In this document: positions 41,743 to 50,074 of the stretch, piece by piece
How positions within the stretch are numbered: position 1 is the first letter of the stretch
Layout of the letters: each line of letters starts with the position of its first letter
Assembly (NCBI GenBank): GCA_016860845.1
Contig: BOKF01000023.1
Coordinates: 60,100-124,099 of the forward strand
From: Chloroflexota bacterium
Lineage (GTDB): Bacteria > Chloroflexota > Anaerolineae > 4572-78 > J111
Direction of reading: 5' to 3'
DNA length: 64,000 nucleotides
Translations under genes and position numbers: made by a program
The notes under the pieces: model-generated
Seen by the model: the letters and a program-made list of their open reading frames with translations, nothing else
The model's database searches: none
What the model was told of the DNA's origin: nothing

Positions 41743-44742
41743 TTAAGGAGGCTGTTTGCGCATCTTCACCCGGCAGTTTCCATCTGATACAAAAACCATT
41801 TGCCAGACCTGCCGGCGTTGCCGGCAAGACCCATCTGGCGGAGATTGATCCACCGGTTCTCCTGCCAGTTGAAGCACCTTTCTTGCAATTGACTCGGCAA
41901 GTCCCTCGCCCGCATATAAGAAAACATTTAGTCCCAATAAGTCGCGCACATTGCTCGAAGCGAAGATATTTTTTAAATTGTCATAAACAATTTGGCTCAC
42001 GGCAATGGAAACAACATTATTGACCCACACGTATGTTATGACTCCGGCGATTACCCCGGCAACTATAGCGCCAGGCGGAAACCATATCAATCCCAGTAAA
42101 AGGAACAAGGAGACAAGAACTGCAACTGAAATTCGAACAACCGGTGTTAGAGATAATTGTACAGTTGCCCGTTCGACTTCCGTGCTAAAATTGCCAACCG
42201 GTTTTGCGCTCAGCACCGCCGGAACCGGAGCTTCATCACTCCTTGCAGGGGTAGTTGTCTCAATCCAAGTTTCAAGCTCTCCCGATTGCAGATCATACGG
42301 ACGAAGATCTCGAGTCAGAATAGCAGGCGAAAAGTCCCGCTGCAAGTTAATGCGTGCCTCTACACCATCAACCTGAAAATATGGCCTCCAGCTTGTTGAA
42401 ACGATAAATTCATTCGAGTTAAAGTTGAGAGGAAAACGATATCGAATATGGCCTTGACCCGCCTCACGCCCAATAAATTGAAGCTCACTATCATAGTTGG
42501 CTTGCCGCGCAATATGTACAGATCTTAGCTCGGCGATTAAATCATCAAGATTAGTGGAGGGCGGGGCTTCTGGATTAGGTATCAGAACCCACTGAAATTT
42601 AAGGGTATATCTGGAGAAATTAAGCGTGATATCGCGAAAGGTTCCCAAATTCAATTGCTGGAAAGCATCTCCGAATTCTTGAAATTGTCTCCAAATTTCT
42701 CCCAGATCAAAATCATACAGAAGATCAAGGCCGTGATAGACCAATGTGTCTTCAAAATCGGCCAAGTTTTCCTCGGAGAGGATGATCATATCCATTTCAT
42801 TGGCATCTTCCCAAAGAAAGGCGAAGTCATCGCCGAAATTTTCAGTCAGGAAGATAAGCATTGAGAAGATTTTTGCCAAAATTATATCAATTCCTGAGCC
42901 TATGGTTGGATTGACTGAAGCGTAACCGGGCAACTCGCCGGGTATCCATTGGTTAGGGGCGTGTGAGAGGGTAATCCAGAATTCGCTATCGCTCATGGTC
43001 ATCTCTGAGGGAGGATTCATGATCTTTGGAGTAATGGAAGAAACGGGTTCGGGAAAAACTCTGCCTCCGGCCAGGACCCGTAATCCTCCATCCCCCAAAT
43101 CTGTATAGGCCAAAACTGGTTGAGCCGCATGAGAACGGTCAGCAGCCAACCACCCTCCCAAGGTATTGTCTAGAAATAATGCCGGGTAATCACGATACTT
43201 AATGATAGTTTTTTGGAATTGTCTAAGTTCATAAGCCGTGGGATTTATCTCATCTTCTTTGACAAGCTGGGCATGGTTGATGTCGATAATCGCATGACCT
43301 ATTTCCGTGATCTGGAGACTGTCCACCTCCATATGCACCGAAAACCTGGTCAATACCAGCGCCTCATACTCTCGCCGATGAAATACAAAGTCGAGGTCTT
43401 CACTATCTTTCTCTTCTTCATCCCGGTGATAACGCGTCAGATATTCGGAATTCAAGCGAATAAGCGGCATCATCCGAGCAGCGGAGTCTGCCTGCCAAGT
43501 CTCCCTGTTCGAATCGCCGAAAGGGATGTAACTACTAAGGGTAGGGTTATACGGACTCCTCGGGGCGTATCTGGCGTTATACGAAAACAGCCTGCCGCCT
43601 ATCCATTGTAAGGGATCGGAATGTTCACTAAGTTGCAGTCGGTATAACCACGTTTCTCGATTGAGTATATTGAGTTCTGTCAATCCGTTTGCCTTAGCAT
43701 ACAGTGTTCCCCGACCAACTCTGCTCACGGTGACATAAATCTTGTCATCCAATACGAGTTGAATCTGCGGGTGATATCCATCATGTATATCGGGCAGAGT
43801 CCTGGTAACTTCTCCAGTAAACGGATGAATCTTAAGCATTTTGACCGGACTATGCCGAATCATTAGATCCATACCCTCGCCGGCAGAAGCTTCAATTCGC
43901 CTTTCATTCGCCTCTGACAGAATCGGCGTGGGGATTTCCAAAGCATAATCCTGTTCCCGATATGCGCACAGGATTTCCCCGCCGGACATCACGGCTTCCA
44001 GATCATAGCCGCCCCCGCCAATATCAAACGCCCGCCAGTTTGCAGGATCGGCAAGATTAACTCCAGGATCCGTAACATTGCCCGTAAATAGAGTCAGCCG
44101 GGCGCGGTCGTCACCTCCCTTTCGCGTTTGGGTCAGAATCAGTAAACGTTTGTGCTCCTCCTCATAACCTGCCCACAGCGCAAACCCGGTTTGGGTATAT
44201 TTACGCCCGAATTGATGGGGCAAATCCGAAATGGGAACACGAATGGGTGACGGCGAACCATCTGCCCTGGGAACGGTCTTGAGCTGCCGGTCAACAGTAT
44301 CCCACGCGATACGATCAATGTACAGATACGGTTTATCATCCCCCTCAAGCACGCGCCGATAGACTATATAGGCCGTGTGATTTGTTATTGCCAGACCAAC
44401 CCGTTGTGACCAAGCTAGCTGATTTTGCAGAAAGTCGTTGGTGACGTCCTTGTGACAAGCTGTAATTTGACCGATACCTGGCTCTTCACCGGGTGGTCTT
44501 CTTCTGCGTGTTAGACAGGAAGCCTGCGGAAGTATGAACACCTGACACACTCTTTCCCAGGAATACCAGCGTGCTCTTTCAGGTGGATCATAACCAGGAT
44601 TCCACCAAAACAACGTAATATGGCCGTTTTCATCGGTCACGATCACCGGATTGGGCTGATCTTCATGCCATTCGCAACCGACTGCCAATCCAAGAATTTC
44701 CTGTTTTCGATTTGCCAAGAAGGGATATTTGTCTACGATCAT
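41743..44742 (-). CDS. Large unknown protein with beta-rich body and C-terminal membrane helices
   Basis: 999 residues from ATG 44742 (AAAGGA upstream; a TTG at 44763 is the alternative). No signal peptide. The first 500 residues alternate short beta strands with charged turns and read like an irregular propeller (VIVTDENGHITLFWW, HKRLLILTQTRKGGDDRARL). An acidic helical part follows (about 620-690), then another beta region. Two hydrophobic helices at about 905-945 (VRISVAVLVSLFLLLGLIWF, IVAGVIAGVITYVW) anchor the C-terminus, which ends in a helical tail. Not recognised. Last gene of the six-gene run that begins with the MinD-like ATPase. Confidence 0.75.
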   Translation of the reverse strand: MIVDKYPFLANRKQEILGLAVGCEWHEDQPNPVIVTDENGHITLFWWNPGYDPPERARWYSWERVCQVFILPQASCLTRRRRPPGEEPGIGQITACHKDVTNDFLQNQLAWSQRVGLAITNHTAYIVYRRVLEGDDKPYLYIDRIAWDTVDRQLKTVPRADGSPSPIRVPISDLPHQFGRKYTQTGFALWAGYEEEHKRLLILTQTRKGGDDRARLTLFTGNVTDPGVNLADPANWRAFDIGGGGYDLEAVMSGGEILCAYREQDYALEIPTPILSEANERRIEASAGEGMDLMIRHSPVKMLKIHPFTGEVTRTLPDIHDGYHPQIQLVLDDKIYVTVSRVGRGTLYAKANGLTELNILNRETWLYRLQLSEHSDPLQWIGGRLFSYNARYAPRSPYNPTLSSYIPFGDSNRETWQADSAARMMPLIRLNSEYLTRYHRDEEEKDSEDLDFVFHRREYEALVLTRFSVHMEVDSLQITEIGHAIIDINHAQLVKEDEINPTAYELRQFQKTIIKYRDYPALFLDNTLGGWLAADRSHAAQPVLAYTDLGDGGLRVLAGGRVFPEPVSSITPKIMNPPSEMTMSDSEFWITLSHAPNQWIPGELPGYASVNPTIGSGIDIILAKIFSMLIFLTENFGDDFAFLWEDANEMDMIILSEENLADFEDTLVYHGLDLLYDFDLGEIWRQFQEFGDAFQQLNLGTFRDITLNFSRYTLKFQWVLIPNPEAPPSTNLDDLIAELRSVHIARQANYDSELQFIGREAGQGHIRYRFPLNFNSNEFIVSTSWRPYFQVDGVEARINLQRDFSPAILTRDLRPYDLQSGELETWIETTTPARSDEAPVPAVLSAKPVGNFSTEVERATVQLSLTPVVRISVAVLVSLFLLLGLIWFPPGAIVAGVIAGVITYVWVNNVVSIAVSQIVYDNLKNIFASSNVRDLLGLNVFLYAGEGLAESIARKVLQLAGEPVDQSPPDGSCRQRRQVWQMVFVSDGNCRVKMRKQPP

Positions 44743-44801
44743 CGTGACATCTTTTCCTTTCAAATTCTTTGGTGATGATTAATTCTCCGTACGACTCGCA
44801 A

Positions 44802-46661
44802 TCATGAGCCGAAGCGCCATTCGTCCGGAATCGTCCAGCGTAGATTCTCAGGTACCCAATCTTCATAAGGCCTGCAGCCTACGAAGCGCATGAACCAAAG
44901 AACGATGAAAGCCAAAGTAGCAAAATAGGCAAAATCTATCCCGAAACCAAGCCAGCAAACAAGATCGCCAAAAATTGCCGCAATCACCCCAACGACGATC
45001 GTGAGAAGAAGAGAGATGGCGGCCAGAAAAATAAAAATATCTAATAAGAGACCCAATAGCCAACAATTAGATGGCACTGTGCCGCAGAAATAGAGCCACA
45101 ACATAAAAATAACAAATCCGAGGATCAGCATAAAAGCGCCAATGCCAGTCATAATGCCACCAACCCATTTAGTGACCGTGGTGGGCTCAGGTACGCCGAG
45201 CAAACAAATGCCAATTATAAGCAAGAGGGCACCGATACCCATCAAGATGAGCATAGCGATCATAGTAATTAAACACCAGTTGATGCTCCCATCCCCATTC
45301 TGCTCCCCATCCCCGTTCCGGCACTCCGGGACTGTTATGACATCTACGAACTCCAGATCATCATCACATTCCGCGGGGCCAGAGGCTGTTACTCTAACGG
45401 TGTAACTGACGCCCGGCGCGTAATTGTGAGAAACCGTTGGGCCTGAACTCTGTTCCGAATCACCGTCGCCAAAATCCCAGGTAAATTCGCCCGCAATTAC
45501 CCCATTTGTCTGAGCTGTCAGTGCGACCGGGCGCTCGTCCCCGCTGTCTAAACAATCGCCCTCGGCGGCGGTGATTCCCGTTATTTCGGGGCAGTCTATT
45601 TCCGGACATTCTTCAATTGTGAATGCGTCGGTAGCTACTGGTGGCCGGCAATCTTCGGGTGCATTCGGCACGTCAACCTCGACTCTCACCGTATAAGTAC
45701 CGGCCGTATTCAAGTCCAGGGGCCCACTCGCCCCATTGGCTACCTTAAGCCAAAGCTCTTGACTGTTCGTTTTCGATCCTGTCCGCCGTTGAAACTGTTC
45801 TCCATTAGGAGCAGTCACCGTCCATAAATATTCGGGCGGCGGATCGTCCGGTACGTCGGCAGATAGCCCGGCCGAGAAGAAAACATAAGGATTCTGAGGG
45901 GAACAGCCAAAGGCTTTCGGCGGCAATATTCTGGCCTTAGGGCAATCAGCAAGAAGTGTCTCACATCCTTCCTGAACATGAACGGTCCATTCTAAGCTTT
46001 GTTCTTCACACAGGATTCCATCAACAGTAATTGTTACAAAAGCACTTGGATAGTACGTTCCCGCCGGATACAAATGTGATTTGGAATGGGAAGCGGTTTC
46101 CGCTTCCACAGCCACCTGATCTTGCGTGGAAATCGGGGGATAAGCAAACGACCAGTCGATATCCACCTGTGAACCTGCCGGTAAGGGAGGTGAAAAATTG
46201 AGGGTAAAAACGATTTTACGACGGTTACCAACACACTCGGTGGTTTCCTCATAAGTGCCAGTAACTTCATAAGAACACGGACATTGGATGCTTTCGAACG
46301 CTTGTTCATCATCACAACTGGTATCGGCTTCACACCATGCCTTAATAACCAATTCTCTGGATTGAAGTCCGCATCGCAATTGTATTGGTACACCAGGCAA
46401 CTCACCAATAACCCCGCTGGATAATTGGGCTTCGAACGTGGCTATCCACACAATCTCCCCTGAATCCGGGCTGACCTCACAAGGAACGTCCACAGGATTA
46501 AACTTCGCGTGCTTTACAGGGCTGGCGCCTCCATAGGGATTCTGAATGATTACTTCTATCCCATCACAATCCCTAGATGTGCCGACAACTGCGATTTGTT
46601 GCGGTATTCCCTCAGCATTCAGGTTAATTCCAACCAGACATTTTATTTCAATTTCGCACAT
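44802..46661 (-). CDS. PKD-domain protein with C-terminal multi-TM region
   Basis: 619 residues. A Cys-rich beta body: several Ig/PKD-like segments, with a clear PKD domain near residues 380-450 (FTWDFGDGDSEQSSGPTVSH, NYAPGVSYTVRVTASG). After an acidic Asn/Gly linker come about five membrane helices (about 465-590: LITMIAMLILMGIGALLLII and following). There is no N-terminal signal peptide. If the membrane helices set topology, the beta body must be exported by another route or stay cytoplasmic, which is unusual. Lies 48 bases after the HAMP gene and 59 bases before the next gene, in one probable operon. Confidence 0.75.
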   Translation of the reverse strand: MCEIEIKCLVGINLNAEGIPQQIAVVGTSRDCDGIEVIIQNPYGGASPVKHAKFNPVDVPCEVSPDSGEIVWIATFEAQLSSGVIGELPGVPIQLRCGLQSRELVIKAWCEADTSCDDEQAFESIQCPCSYEVTGTYEETTECVGNRRKIVFTLNFSPPLPAGSQVDIDWSFAYPPISTQDQVAVEAETASHSKSHLYPAGTYYPSAFVTITVDGILCEEQSLEWTVHVQEGCETLLADCPKARILPPKAFGCSPQNPYVFFSAGLSADVPDDPPPEYLWTVTAPNGEQFQRRTGSKTNSQELWLKVANGASGPLDLNTAGTYTVRVEVDVPNAPEDCRPPVATDAFTIEECPEIDCPEITGITAAEGDCLDSGDERPVALTAQTNGVIAGEFTWDFGDGDSEQSSGPTVSHNYAPGVSYTVRVTASGPAECDDDLEFVDVITVPECRNGDGEQNGDGSINWCLITMIAMLILMGIGALLLIIGICLLGVPEPTTVTKWVGGIMTGIGAFMLILGFVIFMLWLYFCGTVPSNCWLLGLLLDIFIFLAAISLLLTIVVGVIAAIFGDLVCWLGFGIDFAYFATLAFIVLWFMRFVGCRPYEDWVPENLRWTIPDEWRFGS

Positions 46662-46709
46662 AAAACCTCGCTTGAGAGATCGGTTAGCGGCGACTTCAAC
46701 ACTTCCTGT

Positions 46710-48236
46710 TTACTCAGTTGTTCCGGCTATAATCCGCCTGAGATCGTCCGCTTCACTCTGCAGGTCCTTGAAATAATCGGTCTCGGTGATCTCCGCCACC
46801 TTTTTTTTCTGGCGAGTTTCGTCCAACACAATTTTCAATTCCTCGACCTGCTGTTTCAATTTCTCTTCGCGCAAGCGGACTTCACGCGCCATTTTTTGGA
46901 ATACCCGCGCCAACCGCCCCAGGGCGTCATCCCGTTTGGCCAGTTCATCCAAAGACGAAGGTTCAAATCTGTCCTCTTCAACAGCGGTGGCGGCGCCCAT
47001 CACTACGTTTACCTGTTCCAGGTAATCCCATAATGACTGTAGGGTCTCGCGTAATTTGGCGGTCATCGCATTGAAAGCATTGCCAAGAATGCCGATTTCG
47101 TCTTCGGTGGTGACTTCGGCCTGGGCAGCCAGGTCGCCGGCCTGGATTTGTTGAGCCGTAACCGTCAGTCTCACGATTGGACGAGCAATATCACGGCCAA
47201 TTAGCCAGGCTAAAAAGAGTCCGGCCAGCAGAACAATGACGGCCCCGGCCATTGAGGCGACCTGGGAAGTGCTCAACTGCTCCTGGCCGTTATTGAGTTC
47301 GGATTGCAGGAACTCTTGCTGAAGCATCGTTTCCGCTTCCAGAATCTGCATCAGCCTATCTGCCAGGGGGACGGCCTCGGCGCGGAATAGATACAAATCC
47401 TCACGGCTGTGTTCGCCCTCCACGGCTGCGAACATTTTCTGGGGAAAAGCCAGGAAATTTTCGCGCGCCGTTTCGATATTTGCCAGGTTTTCCGATTGGC
47501 TTGGTGAGAGCAGGGCGCTTTTCTGGCTAAGGGTCTCCCAGGCCTGTCTATTGGCCTCAAAATTAGCCGTATATTCAAATTTGAAACTGGCGCGGCCTGT
47601 GGTCACATAACCGCGTAAGCCGGCAACCATAGCATAGAAAGAAGATTGGAAATTTGCCATCGCCCCCATGAGTTTAATGTTCTCCGCAGTCGCGGCGCGC
47701 CCCTCCTGGGTTTCGATTATGCTCTCAGCATTGACAATGACTTTGTTGATCAGAGGAGCCACATCCACAATCAAAATCTTGAGGGCAGGCTCGCGGCGGA
47801 GCTGGTCGTCCCGCAGTTCAAATAGGTGGGGAACAAGGGCCGACCATTGGCCATAAATCAAGCACAATTCAGCTAAACTGTCGGCCAATTCCTGGTATTC
47901 GGCGGAATCTGGTCCACCTGACTGGTTAATGATGGCGTCCAATTCAGCCAAATCAGCCTCGAACTCGGCCCGGTTGGCGGCGTAACTATCCTTATACTGA
48001 GAGTCACCCAGGGCAAGGTAGGCTTGTAAATCTGCTACCAACTCCAACAAGTTGGCTTGCGCCCGCGCCGAGGTCAGGGTGATCGGAGCGCGTAAGTTGG
48101 TGGTGCGGTTGATTTCCTGTGAGGCCAGATTGCTGGCAGAAATACCCCACCCATACCCTACCAGCATAAGGGCTATAAGAACCCCAAACCCGATGACCAA
48201 TTTAGGGCCAATCTTAAGCTTGCGCCTGAGAGCCAT
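46710..48236 (-). CDS. HAMP-domain membrane sensor without output domain
   Basis: 508 residues (MALRRK start; GTG three bases earlier also possible). TM1 at about 13-35, a helical extracytoplasmic sensor domain like four-helix-bundle chemoreceptor domains (about 36-325), TM2 at about 327-350, HAMP (about 351-403: DIARPIVRLTVTAQQIQAGD), then an AAAVEEDRFEP linker and a coiled coil (REEKLKQQVEELKIVLDETR). No histidine kinase, cyclase or methyl-accepting tip follows, so it must signal through a partner. It starts 7 bases after the substrate-binding protein gene, so the pair may sense the bound ligand. Confidence 0.85.
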   Translation of the reverse strand: MALRRKLKIGPKLVIGFGVLIALMLVGYGWGISASNLASQEINRTTNLRAPITLTSARAQANLLELVADLQAYLALGDSQYKDSYAANRAEFEADLAELDAIINQSGGPDSAEYQELADSLAELCLIYGQWSALVPHLFELRDDQLRREPALKILIVDVAPLINKVIVNAESIIETQEGRAATAENIKLMGAMANFQSSFYAMVAGLRGYVTTGRASFKFEYTANFEANRQAWETLSQKSALLSPSQSENLANIETARENFLAFPQKMFAAVEGEHSREDLYLFRAEAVPLADRLMQILEAETMLQQEFLQSELNNGQEQLSTSQVASMAGAVIVLLAGLFLAWLIGRDIARPIVRLTVTAQQIQAGDLAAQAEVTTEDEIGILGNAFNAMTAKLRETLQSLWDYLEQVNVVMGAATAVEEDRFEPSSLDELAKRDDALGRLARVFQKMAREVRLREEKLKQQVEELKIVLDETRQKKKVAEITETDYFKDLQSEADDLRRIIAGTTE

Positions 48237-48243
48237 CACTGCT

Positions 48244-50058
48244 TTATTTGTACCAATTTGCTATATCCCAGACTTCCACATCCCAGGCCGTGAAATTGTA
48301 ACCCTGCAAATCAACACTAACGGCTACCGGGTTGGCCAATTGCACCAATGGGATGACTGCCACATCATCAATGAGCAGCTCGTTCATCTGGACAAATAAT
48401 TCAATCCGGCGGTCCGGATTTAGTTCTGTGCTTACTTGATGAAACAGCCTGTCAAATTCAGGATTACAGTAACGCCCCCAGTTTGGCAGCGCCCAATCAT
48501 TTTCTTTCTGGGCAATGTTGTCGCAGCTCCAGCCGGCCATGTAAGCCGTTGGGTCTGGGCTTTTATTGCTGAAGGCAAACTCTTCAAGGTCGCTGTAAAA
48601 TTGCCGCCTCGTATCTGTTGTATCGGCGGGCGGCCCAAAGAAGATGCTGGAATCTATTTGCTTCAATTCCACGGCAAAACCGATTGCTTCCAAATCTTTT
48701 TTAACCTGCTCCTGAGTCCGCTGGCGCAGGTTTTGAATTGAGGTCTGAAATTCGAGGTGCAGTTCCACCCCCTCTTTTTCGCGCACGCCATCGCTATTGG
48801 TATCCACCCAGCCGGCCTGTCGCAGCAGTTCAGCCGCTTTTGGGGGGTTGTATTCAATGCGGGTCTTTGTTGAGGCGTAGTAGGGGGGTTCAGCCAGGAT
48901 GTTTGTGGTCGGTTTGCCGCCGCGTCCGTACCAGCCGGCAATGACGGCCCGATTGATGGCCATAGCCATCGCCCGGCGCACGTTCAAATCCGAGAGAAAG
49001 GGGTGGGGAAATTGAATACTGGCACGTTCACCCTCAGGGGTCTCCTGGCGGGGGTCGGTAAAATTGATCATAATGCGTTCTACAAAAGCAGAGGGAGTGG
49101 CCAGGAACAGCGATTTACCTGTTGACTCGGCATCTATCGTTTTTTCTTCAGAGACCGCCGTGTTCCATACAAAATCAGCCGTTCCCTCCTTGCCTGCCTG
49201 CACCGCCAAATCCAGGTCGCCGCCGCCGCGTAGTTCTACCTGGCTAAAGAAAGGTTTATCAAGGTCCCGGTAGTACAGGTTGATCTCATAAATGATCTTG
49301 TTGGTACTGACTGCGTTCCCGCCGATAATTAACACATCCTCCTTGCGCCACTCGGAAACGTAATAAGGCCCTGTGCCGATGGCCGTAAGATTATGAGGCG
49401 CATCAGCCGCATTGGCCCCGCTATACGCTTCAAACAGGTGACGGGGAATAATCATACCAAACGGGCCGACAAATGGCGCGTACCAGGCGGCGGTGGGTTT
49501 ATTGAAATTGACCTTCACCGTATAGTTATCAATCGCTTCAACATTTTCAATATTCTGATAGGCCGATGTGGAACTCGCGTTGACAGCCGGGTTAGTGACA
49601 TAATGATAAGTGAATAATACATCGGCAGCGGTGAACGGTTGCCCGTCGGCCCACCTGACATCATCCCTTAGCTTCCAGGTGACAGAGGAACCGTCCGGGG
49701 CCACGCCGCCATTGTCCAGGCTGGGAATTTCAGTCGCCAGAAAAGGCGTCAGATTGCCCTCTTTATCAAAAGAAGCCAGCGGCTCATAAGCGATGCGGCT
49801 GGCCGAAAGGTCTTTGTCGCCGGGCGATAAATGCGGGTTGGCCGTTGTGGGCGCCTGGAAGAAGAACAGGGTCAGTGTTTCCCCCTGGCCTCGACGCGAC
49901 GTGGCTTCTGTTGGGGTTACTGTGACCGCCTGAGTTGGTTCAGCGGTTGGAGGCAGGATGGCGGCTGCGCCGCAGCCGGTCAGAATAGCGACCAAAGTTA
50001 GCCCACTGACGATGAGCCTGGCCCATGAAATTTTTGAAGAGTCCATTTTATTTTTCAT
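48244..50058 (-). CDS. ABC-type peptide/solute-binding lipoprotein (SBP_bac_5)
   Basis: 604 residues from ATG 50058 (AAAGG upstream). Lipobox VAILTGC with Cys29, then a Thr/Pro-rich spacer and the family-5 binding fold: YEPLASFDKEGNLTPFLATE, VTWKLRDDVRWADGQPFTAA (the PROSITE-type SBP_bac_5 signature), NVRRAMAMAINRAVIAGWYG, NPPKAAELLRQAGWVDTNSD. Such proteins bind oligopeptides or similar solutes for DppBCDF-type importers, but no permease or ATPase of an ABC system is in the window. Next to the HAMP sensor and the fused permease it more likely serves as a ligand receptor. Confidence 0.9.
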   Translation of the reverse strand: MKNKMDSSKISWARLIVSGLTLVAILTGCGAAAILPPTAEPTQAVTVTPTEATSRRGQGETLTLFFFQAPTTANPHLSPGDKDLSASRIAYEPLASFDKEGNLTPFLATEIPSLDNGGVAPDGSSVTWKLRDDVRWADGQPFTAADVLFTYHYVTNPAVNASSTSAYQNIENVEAIDNYTVKVNFNKPTAAWYAPFVGPFGMIIPRHLFEAYSGANAADAPHNLTAIGTGPYYVSEWRKEDVLIIGGNAVSTNKIIYEINLYYRDLDKPFFSQVELRGGGDLDLAVQAGKEGTADFVWNTAVSEEKTIDAESTGKSLFLATPSAFVERIMINFTDPRQETPEGERASIQFPHPFLSDLNVRRAMAMAINRAVIAGWYGRGGKPTTNILAEPPYYASTKTRIEYNPPKAAELLRQAGWVDTNSDGVREKEGVELHLEFQTSIQNLRQRTQEQVKKDLEAIGFAVELKQIDSSIFFGPPADTTDTRRQFYSDLEEFAFSNKSPDPTAYMAGWSCDNIAQKENDWALPNWGRYCNPEFDRLFHQVSTELNPDRRIELFVQMNELLIDDVAVIPLVQLANPVAVSVDLQGYNFTAWDVEVWDIANWYK

Positions 50059-50074
50059 GGCATACCTTTTCCAA

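Noticed and set aside
48244..50058. Complete peptide ABC importer
   Set aside because: Only the binding lipoprotein is present; the neighbouring permease is of the amino-acid-permease-like type, not an ABC subunit.
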